The notes beneath the pieces were generated by a model. It searched no databases, was not told the DNA's origin, and saw only the letters and a list, made by a program, of their open reading frames with translations. A program made the position numbers and the translations under genes. A stretch of 50,487 bases of DNA from an uncultured Collinsella sp. (GTDB taxonomy: Bacteria > Actinomycetota > Coriobacteriia > Coriobacteriales > Coriobacteriaceae): the NCBI GenBank assembly GCA_958403205.1, contig CATXWM010000015.1, positions 1-50,487 of the forward strand, read 5' to 3'. The stretch's first letter is position 1; the number at the start of each line of letters is the position of its first letter. Below, piece by piece: positions 34,388-44,602 of this stretch.

Positions 34388-37300
34388 ATGAGCGAAGCGA
34401 ACTACTTGGAGAGGCTGAAGAAAGCGCCTATCTCGGAGCTTAGTTTTGATGATGTGGGGCTAAGGCGTTTAATCCAGAATGCTGGTTTCTGCTACTTGCC
34501 CGATCTTTTGTCTCTTACCGATCAAGAGATAGACGCTCGTTTTGATGGCAGATATGCCGATTCAATCATTAAGATGCGAAAGAAATACCGCGCAGTTCCT
34601 GAAGCCTTCGCGGCATCCATGCTTCAGCCCAAGATGGTTGAGAAGCCGACGAACGTGAAAGTCCTGCCGAAAAGCCGACCTCCTCGCGAGTCAAATACCG
34701 AGACAGCGTCTTCGATAGAGCAATATGAATACGACTTGAGCCGTTTTCCGCTCACACGCTCGCATGGGTTGTTTTCGGCAAAGTTGGAGGAATTTGAAGA
34801 AAGAGCTCGGGGTGCCTTTGACGACCTTGGCTCAAGGTCTGAAAACGTCATGGTTTATCAGGCGTTTGAAGAATTCTCGGCAGACCTTGATGAGCTCAGC
34901 GCTGCTTTTGAAGAACTCATAAAACGTTACCCGACAAAACCTCGCATTGTTCTGATGCTGATTGATAGGTGTTTGCCGAACGCTTTTATGGTTTATGTTG
35001 CTGACAAGGCGCGCAGGGTTTTCAACGAGCATAACCTATGGGGCAATTTTTTCGCGAGTCTTGGCATTTGCGACAGTAACGTACAGGGGCTTGTAAAGCA
35101 TATTTTTATAAAACATGTTGAAGAGCGTGGAATGCCTTTGTACGGTCGTGATGAGGAAGTTAATTACTACTTCTACACCGCACTCCTCCACGGAGGCTTA
35201 TCGGAAGATTCTTGGTCAAACCTGTGGGAGAAATTACTTCCACTTGCGAAAGAAGTTTCTAAAGGCAGTCTAGGTTTTGGCGGAGAGATGGACGGGCGCT
35301 CCGTTCTTAGGGAGCTAAAGAACCCCGAGAGTCGGTATGCTCCCGAAAAGGCAGTCCTTAACATTCTTGAGAAAGCGCCCGATTCAACCATTGCTCCATT
35401 ATTTGAGGCGTCCATGCGCGTGGCGGCGCAAATTGTTGACTCGAATAGGGCTGGAAGCCGCTACACGATGCTATCTAGTTTCGGTCTGCCTGAAGCCGCA
35501 ATGCAGGCCCTTCGTGACAACCAAGAGCGTGTGCCGCCCTTGGCGAACGAAGGAAGGGCTGCTGAGACGCAAGAGCGGAGAAGTGGCACCCACCGATTGA
35601 TCTATCTTCCGATTGCCAGTTTGCAGCTGGATTTATCTGAGGGCGTTGTGACCATGCGCTGGCCGCGCCAACAGTTCCCGCTGCATTTTGCTGGTGACAA
35701 GATTGACTATTATGTTGACGGCGAGCTAAAGGCAAGCTCTGAATTCGATATGAGTGTCGGAAAATGCATTTTGAATGCCGTCGGTATTGCCGTTAACCCT
35801 CGGGCTCGTTACGACGTGGAATTGAAGCTCATGCAGAAAGATGAGCGAGCGGGTGACTACATCGAGCTTAGTTCTTTGAGCCAGTCGTTCAGTAGGAACA
35901 AGCCCGGTTGTTTTGAATTTATAAAGGACGCTAAGGGCTTCTACCGCTTACGTGGCAAGAACGAGCGGTTAACGAAAAAGCGTCGTATCGCATACATTGT
36001 TAAAGACGGATACAAAATCGTTCCCGGGCAAGGCATGAAAGCCGTTTCGGAGTATGAGGCTTCTGGCGATTGGGATGAAAACCAGATCTTCATCTATGAT
36101 GTGGAGCCCGGTTCGGCAGGTTCGGTTGTTGACGAACTTACGGGCGAGGAAGTTGCCGTTTGGCAAGAACGTTATGTCGCAAAGGTTGATAAGCATCGCA
36201 TTATCGGAGAAACGAGCGACGGCGTTGACTTGTATGGGCGCGTTCCGAACGAACTCAATACCAGCGACGGCCTGCCCTCTGTGAGCATTGAAGCGCTTGA
36301 TGGCGCGAGCGCCCTAAAAGACTTGGACATCATGTGCTGCTGCGATGGCGAGCTGGTGTCGATGCCTCGTTGCGCCATATATGAGGACGATACTGAAAAT
36401 TCAGGTATTGCAAGAATAGAATTCAATCCCTCAAAAACGAGTCAATTCAGTTGGCATATCGAAGAGTGCGTCCTAGAGGCGAGGCAGAAATCTGTCGGTG
36501 GTAAGGTTGTTTTCCGCTACCGATTCGCAGTGGTTCCCATACAAGAATTTAGACCTCTGTCCATCAGCATTGATCACGGGCGTGCTGTAGCCGAATATGG
36601 CTTCCAGGCGTGTCTTCCCATTGATGTTGTGCGTATTTATGAAGAAGCCGATGCGGGAAGCGAATGCGACAGGCTTAATTCCCTCAATGCCTGGGAGCGG
36701 TATGAAGCGAAGGCCCTCCTGAAGGATGAGTTCTTGCATCTCCGTATTCGTTCGAGGGAGAGCGGCAAAGAAACCGATGCCAAACTTGCTCTTGCTGCAA
36801 TAGGCGTTGACATACCAGAAAGACTTGCAAATCTATCCAAGGAGCGTCCAATCTGTTTGGCAGATGCGTTGGAACTCGGCCCCAGTGCGGCAAACTTTAA
36901 GATTATCTCCTATGGTTGGAGGTACAACAGGGCTGCGCTGGTGATGCTCGGTTCAAAACCCCTTTTCTTCAAGAACCTCAAACAGCCTGGCGAATACGGA
37001 TTTAATCTATTTAGACATGCAAGCCTCTTTCAACAGACTGACTATAGGGCATCCAGTCGTCTTCCTCTGAGGCTGTCCCTGTGCTATGGCGATGACGTAT
37101 CAACGGGAGAACTGATTCCAGCTTGGACCGATGTTCAAATGCTTGATTGTGCCGAGGGGCTCGGTATTAACGGCTGGAAGCTATCGCCGGGAGAATCCCT
37201 TGGATATGTTCTTCGGTTTGAAGGTAAGCCCTTGTGCGACATTCATTTCAGGTTCTTTAGGCGTTCCAAGTATAAGGAAAGAGACGAAAAGCCGATTGCT

Positions 37301-37456
37301 ACGGCCTTTGCGGAAAAGGACTCTGCGGAGGTTACTCTTCCATTAAGCGTGGTGAGGCAGCTGAGCAACAAGAGAGAGGTTGCAGTTGAAATGTCACCGA
37401 GCGACTTCTTTGGAGACCCTCGGCGAGAATACGCGACCAGTATCATTCTTAAATAG
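34388..37456 (+). CDS. druH: Large defence protein, DruH-like
   Basis: A 1022-residue protein with no catalytic domain that I recognise. Residues about 15-65 (LSFDDVGLRRLIQNAGFC, YLPDLLSLTDQEIDARF, then YADSIIKMRKKY) look like a helix-hairpin-helix module of the RNA polymerase alpha-CTD type, often used for DNA binding. The middle is mixed alpha/beta; residues about 400-1000 are beta-rich with repeated short strands, so it may be a large scaffold. The start at 34388 is chosen since AGGGG is six bases upstream; ATG 34382 is too close. It lies 12 bases before the DruE-like gene. The DruH name rests on size, position and lack of other domains, not on remembered sequence identity. GC is lower than in neighbouring housekeeping genes. 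Confidence 0.55.
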   Translation: MSEANYLERLKKAPISELSFDDVGLRRLIQNAGFCYLPDLLSLTDQEIDARFDGRYADSIIKMRKKYRAVPEAFAASMLQPKMVEKPTNVKVLPKSRPPRESNTETASSIEQYEYDLSRFPLTRSHGLFSAKLEEFEERARGAFDDLGSRSENVMVYQAFEEFSADLDELSAAFEELIKRYPTKPRIVLMLIDRCLPNAFMVYVADKARRVFNEHNLWGNFFASLGICDSNVQGLVKHIFIKHVEERGMPLYGRDEEVNYYFYTALLHGGLSEDSWSNLWEKLLPLAKEVSKGSLGFGGEMDGRSVLRELKNPESRYAPEKAVLNILEKAPDSTIAPLFEASMRVAAQIVDSNRAGSRYTMLSSFGLPEAAMQALRDNQERVPPLANEGRAAETQERRSGTHRLIYLPIASLQLDLSEGVVTMRWPRQQFPLHFAGDKIDYYVDGELKASSEFDMSVGKCILNAVGIAVNPRARYDVELKLMQKDERAGDYIELSSLSQSFSRNKPGCFEFIKDAKGFYRLRGKNERLTKKRRIAYIVKDGYKIVPGQGMKAVSEYEASGDWDENQIFIYDVEPGSAGSVVDELTGEEVAVWQERYVAKVDKHRIIGETSDGVDLYGRVPNELNTSDGLPSVSIEALDGASALKDLDIMCCCDGELVSMPRCAIYEDDTENSGIARIEFNPSKTSQFSWHIEECVLEARQKSVGGKVVFRYRFAVVPIQEFRPLSISIDHGRAVAEYGFQACLPIDVVRIYEEADAGSECDRLNSLNAWERYEAKALLKDEFLHLRIRSRESGKETDAKLALAAIGVDIPERLANLSKERPICLADALELGPSAANFKIISYGWRYNRAALVMLGSKPLFFKNLKQPGEYGFNLFRHASLFQQTDYRASSRLPLRLSLCYGDDVSTGELIPAWTDVQMLDCAEGLGINGWKLSPGESLGYVLRFEGKPLCDIHFRFFRRSKYKERDEKPIATAFAEKDSAEVTLPLSVVRQLSNKREVAVEMSPSDFFGDPRREYATSIILK

Positions 37457-37468
37457 CAGGAGCAAATA

Positions 37469-40400
37469 ATGACGGATGTAAAAGAATTCAACCCCATTGA
37501 GACTGCGCGCAAAGTGGAGGACTCTTATCGCGAGTACATTGCCACTACTATTCACTTTGATGACGCGGATTTGCAGAAGCAGCTTGAGACGATTCTCTGT
37601 GAGCCGGGATATCTTGCAAAGGGACCGTTTCTTGAGGCGGCGCCTCCGTACCGCAAGGATAAAACTGTGGCCGACCTGGTGGACGAGGGGCTTCTCTGCA
37701 AGGGCATGATGAGTTTAGGCGGCGGAGAGACGCGTAATTTTGACCCCTATCGCCCCTTATATGTGCATCAAGTTAAGGCTATTGAAAAGAGCGTTGCCAG
37801 GCGTAATTACGCAGTCGTTACGGGCACGGGTTCGGGTAAGACTGAGTGCTTTTTGCTTCCGATTCTGAATGACATCCTCACAGAATTCGAAAAGAGCGGG
37901 CGCTCCGCTGGCGTCCGTGCCATGATTCTTTACCCGATGAACGCCCTTGCAAACGATCAGCTTAAACGATTGCGTCAGTTGCTGAAGGGGACCGATATCA
38001 CCTTCGGGCGTTATACCGGCGACACTGAGGAGAAAGAGTCCGTGGCTCTCCGTAAGTGGAAAGACGAAAACCCGGATCAAACTAGACTGCCAAATGAAAT
38101 CATCTCTCGCGAGAAAATACGTGAGAACCCACCCAACATTTTGCTTACAAACTACTCTATGCTTGAGTATCTCCTTCTACGTCCGGAGGATGCGCCGCTG
38201 TTCGAAGGGGCATTTGGTGCAAACTGGCGGCATATCGCCATCGATGAGGCGCACGTTTATTCAGGCGCGCTTGGCACCGAAATCGCATATTTGCTGCGAC
38301 GAGTAAAGGCTCGTATCGAATCGGAAACGGGGGAGCTGCCCAAGCTTCATTGTTACGCAACTTCCGCAACAATCGGCTCAGAAGAAGATATGCCGAAGGT
38401 GGCTACATTTGCTCGGGATCTTTTTGGCGAGCCTTTCTCGGGTGATCCCGCAGATCTCGATGTCATCACGAGCGAGAAAGATCAGCCCCAAGATGCTCTT
38501 GATGAAAAGCCTTGGGGCACGCTTTCTCTAGACACTTGGGCGGAACTTCGCAGGGAACTTTCCGATCCTGAAAACGCAAACGTAGAAGACATTCGCAGCA
38601 CACTCGCATCTGGTGGAGCTCCTGAAGAGGTTGTAGCGAGACTAGACGGCGAGTCCCCCCTAATGGGACTAGGAAAGATCCTTCTGGGTGAATCGTCTGC
38701 GGCAAAACTGGTGAGACGCTGCGAGCGTCTTTTCGACCTCACTGATCTTGACACCATTGAGGAGCTTGAGATCGAAGGGCTCACGGGAGATAAGAGGGGT
38801 GTGGAAATCCTCACTGCCATGGTTGAGGTGCTTTCCTCTGCGCAGCGCTCCAAGGATGTCCCCATTCTTACGAGTCGTTACCATTCCTTCTTGCGTGCTC
38901 CTGAGGGCATCTATTTAAATCTGCATACACGTAAGCTGACTCCTCACAAAACGATTGCGGAGCATTATGACGATGAAAACGATACTCCTGTATATGAGGT
39001 GTCGGTCTGTCGCCATTGTGGGCAGGCATACATCCTTGGTGAGGAGAGCTCTGATCCCGAGGTGAAGACTGCGTGGTTAAGTCCTCGACATGAAGGAACG
39101 GATTCCGACGACGAGTTTCTTCCGAGAGTCTACTACCGTCTTCTCTCTGACGAATCGGAGAGAGATCCCGATGAGAAGATCCAATGGCTGTGCCCGATAT
39201 GCGGGTCTTTGTATCATGAAGCCGAGGGTGGTGCTCATCGTTTCGAGCATGAGATTGTTGCGCGTATCCCAATTGCGCTCAACCAAAACGAGAAAAAACA
39301 AGCAGACGAAGCAGAGGCGCGTTGTCGTCATTGCGGATATCAGTCCGTTGTGGCAATTCAGCCAATGCGCGTTTCGCCTGAAGCTGCGGGCAGTGTCGTT
39401 TGCTACAACTTAGTCAGGGATATTCCTCCTTTTGATGAGGAGGCTGACGAGGATGATTTGTTTGCAGACCTCGATGAAGAACGCAGGGCCGGAAGTGTTA
39501 TTTGCTTCTCGGACAAGCGCCAGGACGCGGCTTTCTTCGCGCCCGCAATGGACAGAACTTATGGAAATATCACACGCCGTCAGCTGATAAGAGAAGCGGT
39601 GGAGGCTCTGTCTCGCGACGGTGAAGGCTGTAAGCCGAGTTCAGTTATTGATTGGATAACAAGTGTTGCAAAGAGGCGTTATCCGGGGGTTTTGGGTTCC
39701 AACAAGAAGGGGCAGGCGACGGCCTGGATTCTCGATGAGCTTGCGGCTGAGGATTCGCGGAACAGCCTTGAAGGCCTTGGCGTTGTAAGGATCGAGCCTA
39801 CTGAATTTAACAAGGGGTTTTCCCATCCTGGGGCGAAAAAGCTTGTCGAAAGACAGGTGGATAGACTTAATGCCGATGGGGCAGCTTGGCTTTCATGCGA
39901 AGACTACATTTTGTTTGCAAGGACCTGTCTTGAACTGCTCCGAGAGAAAAACGTTATCGAGGTTCCTGAAGGGGTTCCTGAGCTAAGAAACAATCATGAG
40001 AAGCGCGGTAACCTTGTCGTGCTTGAGGGGGGCGGCTCTGCGTCAAAGGATATTGTTCAGTTTGCGGGAGATGCGGTACGTGGTACAGAAAATAAGCGCA
40101 GTGCCTTTATTCGCAAGTACGTCAAAAGGGTCCACGGTATCGAGCTGACCCGTGAGGACGTTCGCCCGATTCTGCAAAGTCTATTCCAGTTTATGGGGGA
40201 GTATCTAAGTTGCAAGCTATTTAGGGGCGAAGGATATTTGATCGATTCGCGTGAACACTTTAGGCTTGGCAGAGATATTTGGACTATGTATCCGCATTCC
40301 AACGATGATATTGTCTATCGTTGCGATGCATGTGGATGTGAGACTCATCTGGACACGCATGGCGTTTGCATGACAACGAAATGCAACGGCACGATGGTGA

Positions 40401-42781
40401 AAATGAGCTTCGCAGAGGCAAGAGACAAAGACCGCTTCTATAAAACCGTATATCAAGATGAGGCACTTCCCCTCGACATCGAGGAACATACTGCACAGCT
40501 GTCGTCCAAAAAGGCTAGAGAAATACAGAGCGAATTTATCAAAGGCAACGTTAATGTTTTGAGTTGCACGACCACGTTTGAGCTGGGTGTGGATGTTGGC
40601 GATTTGAGGGCCATTTTTATGAGAAACGTTCCACCTAGTACCGCGAATTATACGCAACGAGCCGGTCGCGTTGGACGCCGCGCTGGCAAGCCTGGATATG
40701 CCATCACGTTTGCTCGCTTGCGGCCCCATGATGTCGCGTACTTTGAGGACCCAGCCAAGATAATTGGCGGCAACACGAGAGTGCCAATGTGCTATCTGAA
40801 TAACGATGCCATTGCGATACGGCATGTTTTCGCTGTCGCTATGTCTGAGTTCTTTCGCTACGCGAGCCGGAGCTTGGGCAAAGACTACTCTCATGGATAC
40901 AACGACTTTATGGATCTTTCTAAATCGGAGCCGGAAGGCCTCGAGGATCTTCGAAGCTTTCTTGCATCGCGGCCAAAGAGTGTCTATGAACAGCTCGTCC
41001 GCGTTGTTCCGCAAGGCATGCCCGTGGCGGAAGAAGTTGGCGTAAACGAGTGGGGGTGGATAGCAAAGCTCGTTGGGCCAATCGATTCGGCTGAGAGCGG
41101 AAGCGGTGGCAGGCTTCTCCTTGCGCATAGCCTTAAGCATGCTGATTTTGAGCGTATTCAGGATGGTATTGAGCTGAATATGGGCGTCAACGACATTCTC
41201 GCATCCAAGCTTCTAAAGTCTAGGGATGCGCTCAAGAAGGAGAGAACTATCGCAATTCTTGCCGAGAGCGGAGTATTGCCTAAGTACGGGTTTCCGACTG
41301 ATCTCGTAGAGCTCCATCTTCTTGATATCGAGAATTCTGTAGGTGAGAACAGGCTCGAGCTTTCTAGGGGTATGCGTCAAGCAATTAGGGAATATGCACC
41401 GGGGGCGGAAATCGTTGCCGGCAAGACGCTTTGGAAGTCCGTTGGACTCAGAAAGCCGAAAGGGCAAGAGTTGCGAAAGCGCAGGTATGGAAAGTGTCCA
41501 AATTGCGAAACATTTGTATGGCCCATTGAAAACTACAGTGATAAAGGCGAGTGTCCCGTTTGCCATACCGAGTTTGCTCTCGAAAAGAATATGCTCATAC
41601 CTTCCTATGGTTTTGTCGGCACGGAAAACAAAAAAGGCATAGGGCTTAGAAGGCCGAGGCCAAAGGGGTATGCATCGGTGCACTTTAGCCAGCACTGGCC
41701 TAACGAGACCGCGACCAGGGAGTTTTGTTTTCCTGGCGGTGCGGTGAAAGTAAAATATGCCGAGAACGGGCAACTTTGTGTGCTCAATAGCCCTGCTAAG
41801 GGCTTCCAAGTCTGCTCTTACTGCAATCGCGCTGCTGTTGGTGGGGAGAAGATCCAACATACCTACTGGTGCGAGAAGAGCGGCACTGCTCCAAAGATTA
41901 ATAGGTTCAGTGCGCTGGGTACGGCATTTGTGAGTGACGTCCTCGAGCTCGTATTTGATTTTGATGAGGCGACAGTTTGCAGCGATGGCGACTGGGAAGC
42001 TGTGATGTGGGCGCTGTTTACCGCTGCGGCTAAAATCCTCGAGGTTCCCGAGACCGAACTCGGAGGGACTACATACAAAAATGATGCAGGCAGCTTCTCA
42101 ATACTCATCTATGATGACGTGCCCGGAGGAGCCGGTCATGTACGCCAGCTCAGCAAAGAGGTGACGGATCTAATTGAAGAGGCCTATAAGGTCGTAGACG
42201 GACATTGCGGATGTGGCGAAGAAACTTGCTGCTACGGTTGCATTGCAAATTACTACAACCAAGTTGTGCAGGCGAATCTTTCCCGCGGGGCTGCAAAACG
42301 AATTTTGGGAGCTCTTCTTACTGCCTCGTCATCCGGCCGTTTTGCTGGTAATGCCGATGAGGATAAAGAGCTCGATTACAAGGCTGGTGTCCCCAACCCA
42401 GTTGATGGATTTGAGCTATGGGCCTCTGATGATGGTGCGAGCAACGAGGCGCTGTCGCTGGCTGAAGCGATAAAGCTGTCAATCCGATCTAATTCTTCGG
42501 AGGAGTGGATCGAGTTGATTCGTGAAATGACGAGCTGCGATTCGCATTTGCGCTGGGAGACTCCGGACAAAGATGTGGAGCTATCTGATGCTGACGGCGA
42601 CAGCGCTTACGCCACGCTTGTTTGGCGCAAGTCCAAGGTCATTCTTCTTGACGAGGAGGCAGCGGGCGATTTTAAAAAGGTATTTGGGTCCGCCTGGCGC
42701 AACGTTTCGGGCTGGAGCCTGTTTGTCGTTGGCGAGTGCTCTGCCGAAGATGTGATAGGCGAGATTTATAAAGAGGCATAA
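37469..42781 (+). CDS. druE: Giant DEAH helicase with DUF1998, DruE-like
   Basis: A 1770-residue SF2 helicase. Walker A TGTGSGKTE is near residue 118, NALANDQ near 156, DEAH near 259, TSATIG near 297. The second helicase lobe has TTFELGVDVGDL near 1032 and QRAGRVGRR near 1062. Many Cys pairs follow or intervene (CRHCGQ, CPICGS, CRHCGY, CDACGC, CPNCETF, CPVCHTEF, CSYCNR), suggesting several zinc ribbons. Residues about 1478-1620 are the DUF1998 module with YDDVPGGAGHVR and the Cys-rich CGCGEETCCYGCIANYYNQ. Size and layout match DruE of Druantia; MrfA-type repair helicases and DISARM proteins are much shorter. AGGAG before the ATG; third gene follows two bases after the stop. Confidence 0.8.
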   Translation: MTDVKEFNPIETARKVEDSYREYIATTIHFDDADLQKQLETILCEPGYLAKGPFLEAAPPYRKDKTVADLVDEGLLCKGMMSLGGGETRNFDPYRPLYVHQVKAIEKSVARRNYAVVTGTGSGKTECFLLPILNDILTEFEKSGRSAGVRAMILYPMNALANDQLKRLRQLLKGTDITFGRYTGDTEEKESVALRKWKDENPDQTRLPNEIISREKIRENPPNILLTNYSMLEYLLLRPEDAPLFEGAFGANWRHIAIDEAHVYSGALGTEIAYLLRRVKARIESETGELPKLHCYATSATIGSEEDMPKVATFARDLFGEPFSGDPADLDVITSEKDQPQDALDEKPWGTLSLDTWAELRRELSDPENANVEDIRSTLASGGAPEEVVARLDGESPLMGLGKILLGESSAAKLVRRCERLFDLTDLDTIEELEIEGLTGDKRGVEILTAMVEVLSSAQRSKDVPILTSRYHSFLRAPEGIYLNLHTRKLTPHKTIAEHYDDENDTPVYEVSVCRHCGQAYILGEESSDPEVKTAWLSPRHEGTDSDDEFLPRVYYRLLSDESERDPDEKIQWLCPICGSLYHEAEGGAHRFEHEIVARIPIALNQNEKKQADEAEARCRHCGYQSVVAIQPMRVSPEAAGSVVCYNLVRDIPPFDEEADEDDLFADLDEERRAGSVICFSDKRQDAAFFAPAMDRTYGNITRRQLIREAVEALSRDGEGCKPSSVIDWITSVAKRRYPGVLGSNKKGQATAWILDELAAEDSRNSLEGLGVVRIEPTEFNKGFSHPGAKKLVERQVDRLNADGAAWLSCEDYILFARTCLELLREKNVIEVPEGVPELRNNHEKRGNLVVLEGGGSASKDIVQFAGDAVRGTENKRSAFIRKYVKRVHGIELTREDVRPILQSLFQFMGEYLSCKLFRGEGYLIDSREHFRLGRDIWTMYPHSNDDIVYRCDACGCETHLDTHGVCMTTKCNGTMVKMSFAEARDKDRFYKTVYQDEALPLDIEEHTAQLSSKKAREIQSEFIKGNVNVLSCTTTFELGVDVGDLRAIFMRNVPPSTANYTQRAGRVGRRAGKPGYAITFARLRPHDVAYFEDPAKIIGGNTRVPMCYLNNDAIAIRHVFAVAMSEFFRYASRSLGKDYSHGYNDFMDLSKSEPEGLEDLRSFLASRPKSVYEQLVRVVPQGMPVAEEVGVNEWGWIAKLVGPIDSAESGSGGRLLLAHSLKHADFERIQDGIELNMGVNDILASKLLKSRDALKKERTIAILAESGVLPKYGFPTDLVELHLLDIENSVGENRLELSRGMRQAIREYAPGAEIVAGKTLWKSVGLRKPKGQELRKRRYGKCPNCETFVWPIENYSDKGECPVCHTEFALEKNMLIPSYGFVGTENKKGIGLRRPRPKGYASVHFSQHWPNETATREFCFPGGAVKVKYAENGQLCVLNSPAKGFQVCSYCNRAAVGGEKIQHTYWCEKSGTAPKINRFSALGTAFVSDVLELVFDFDEATVCSDGDWEAVMWALFTAAAKILEVPETELGGTTYKNDAGSFSILIYDDVPGGAGHVRQLSKEVTDLIEEAYKVVDGHCGCGEETCCYGCIANYYNQVVQANLSRGAAKRILGALLTASSSGRFAGNADEDKELDYKAGVPNPVDGFELWASDDGASNEALSLAEAIKLSIRSNSSEEWIELIREMTSCDSHLRWETPDKDVELSDADGDSAYATLVWRKSKVILLDEEAAGDFKKVFGSAWRNVSGWSLFVVGECSAEDVIGEIYKEA

Positions 42782-42783
42782 CT

Positions 42784-44517
42784 GTGGCTGCAAGAATGAT
42801 ACCGAGCCTTGGCCCGGCTGAATACGACGATCGGAGTCGTGAAGGGGAGATTTATTACGCGTTGAGTAAGCTTCCCGATGATTTTACGGTTATCCATTCA
42901 TACAAGATGTTGGATATTGTGGATGGAAACGCTATTGAACAGAGGGAAGCCGATTTCGTCGTGTTTAATCGCAAGCTCGGCATTCTTGTTATCGAGGCGA
43001 AAGCGGGGAGAATTCGCTGCGAAAACGGTGAGTGGCTGTACGGCAACGGCGTGTCAATGAGAAGGCACGGGGGTCCTTACCGGCAGGCGGATAGTATCAA
43101 ATGGAAGCTCATTAATCGATTTGAAGATGTAGGGTTGAGGGAACTGTGCAATAGGTGCAAGGTTGCTCACGCGGTTTGGCTTCCGTCTTTGGGCGCCCAC
43201 GAGCTCGGTTTTATCGACTACTCTCCTGAGGCTTCTCGCGATATTACTCTGTGCAAGACGGACCTTGGGGATCCAACTGAAAAAATAGTTCGCATCATGA
43301 GCATGGATGTCGGAGGAAGGGAGACGAGGCTTTCCAATGCTGAGGCTAAAGAGGTCTTGCATAAAGTGCTCCTGCCGGAGTTCGATATCGTCCCGACGAA
43401 TTCAATGGACTATCGATATAACGACTTCGTGTTCGCAAGGCTGCTGGACTCGCAGGCTCGCGTGTTGAATTTCATAAAGGATCAGAAGACAGCGGTAATT
43501 AACGGGGCGGCAGGAACTGGCAAAACTCTCATTGCAATTGAGAGAGCTAGGCAGGCCGCCTGTACGGGCAGGGTTCTCTTTTTGTGCTTTAACTCGCTTT
43601 TGAAGGAAGAGATTACTAGAAGGTGCAACGATGTCCCGGAAATCGACGTCTATACAATTCCGGGCTACGCCTGCAAGGTCTGCAATTCTCTCGAGCCAAA
43701 CTATGCCAGCCTGACCGAAGAGCTCATGGAGCACCCTGACTCGTTTCCCTATCAGCACATCGTAATAGACGAAGGCCAAGACTTTGGCCTCAAAGCCATT
43801 GAAGATGCGATGGTGCTCGAAACCTTGCGTTCTATCGTGGATTCGAGGCCGGAAAGCACGATGTACCTCTTCTACGACAAAAGGCAGTTTGTCCAAGGCT
43901 CAACTATGCCCAGCTTTCTTATGGATGCCGATTGCAAGCTAACGCTTTATGTAAACTGCCGGAATACGGAGGCTATCGAGAAGTCTTCCCTGAGTGCTCT
44001 TGGTGAAGCGCACGGTTTTAGAATGCAGGCTATGGCTAGGCTCGGAAAACCTCCATTGCTTATGATTGATTGTGACGCCGTCGCGCAAGAGGCATTTGTG
44101 GATAAGCACATTGATTTACTCAAGAATGCCGGTATTAATGACATTGTGGTTATCACATGCAAGACACTGGAAAACTCTAAGCTGTCGAGTTGTTTCACTG
44201 GCGATCAGAGCTTAAAGAGATGGAAAGGTCAGAAGGTTCCCGTTCATACGGTGAGAAAGTTCAAGGGGATGGAGGCTGCTGCGGTAATTATGATTGATGT
44301 TGATCAAGCCTTATGGGAACAGCCGTCCATGAGCTACATGCCTGAGCCTGGAACTTTGTTTTATACGGCTGCTTCGAGGGCACGGCATGAGCTCAGAATT
44401 GTTTGCGACATGAATGAGGATGCCTGCAACCACGCGCTCGTGACGATGGGCGTAAAAGCGAATAGGCGCCCCGCCAAGAAGCTCGCAAATGTTCTGGGAG
44501 CAGTATTGGTTGGATAG
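42784..44517 (+). CDS. NERD-domain SF1 (UvrD-like) helicase
   Basis: A 577-residue protein. Residues about 15-130 form a NERD (nuclease-related) domain: SREGEIYYALSKLPDDFTVI, EADFVVFNRKLGILVIEAKAG (split as EADFVVFN and LGILVIEAKAG, with Asp and the E-x-K pair) and a PYRQAD motif. Residues about 225-560 are a compact SF1 helicase with Walker A NGAAGTGKT near 237, FLCFNSLLKEE, VIDEGQDFG near 326, and YTAASRARHEL near 524. It starts with GTG two bases after the DruE-like stop, with AAAGAGG seven bases upstream, so it is the third gene of the operon. Nuclease plus helicase suggests DNA degradation or processing. Confidence 0.88.
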   Translation: MAARMIPSLGPAEYDDRSREGEIYYALSKLPDDFTVIHSYKMLDIVDGNAIEQREADFVVFNRKLGILVIEAKAGRIRCENGEWLYGNGVSMRRHGGPYRQADSIKWKLINRFEDVGLRELCNRCKVAHAVWLPSLGAHELGFIDYSPEASRDITLCKTDLGDPTEKIVRIMSMDVGGRETRLSNAEAKEVLHKVLLPEFDIVPTNSMDYRYNDFVFARLLDSQARVLNFIKDQKTAVINGAAGTGKTLIAIERARQAACTGRVLFLCFNSLLKEEITRRCNDVPEIDVYTIPGYACKVCNSLEPNYASLTEELMEHPDSFPYQHIVIDEGQDFGLKAIEDAMVLETLRSIVDSRPESTMYLFYDKRQFVQGSTMPSFLMDADCKLTLYVNCRNTEAIEKSSLSALGEAHGFRMQAMARLGKPPLLMIDCDAVAQEAFVDKHIDLLKNAGINDIVVITCKTLENSKLSSCFTGDQSLKRWKGQKVPVHTVRKFKGMEAAAVIMIDVDQALWEQPSMSYMPEPGTLFYTAASRARHELRIVCDMNEDACNHALVTMGVKANRRPAKKLANVLGAVLVG

Positions 44518-44565
44518 GGCACCGGCGCGCCCTGCCGCCCTTTGTGGACCCAGGATTGTGCCCTA
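44515..44565. terminator. Hairpin between convergent defence operons
   Basis: TAGGGCAC, which includes the stop codon of the NERD helicase gene, pairs with GTGCCCTA at 44558-44565. It may end both converging transcripts; there is no T-tract. Confidence 0.4.
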
Positions 44566-44602
44566 GGGGTTTGCTGCTATTCATGCCATGTGTGGGCCGC
44601 AG

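Noticed and set aside
40217..41140. Minus-strand frame of 307 codons inside the giant helicase gene
   Set aside because: Lies entirely inside the helicase coding region, opposite the motif V-VI and downstream part.
37469..42781. DISARM (DrmA/DrmB) or MrfA repair helicase as the identity of the giant helicase
   Set aside because: DISARM would need DrmB, DrmC and a methyltransferase, none of which is present, and MrfA proteins are about half this length. The DruE-like layout fits better.
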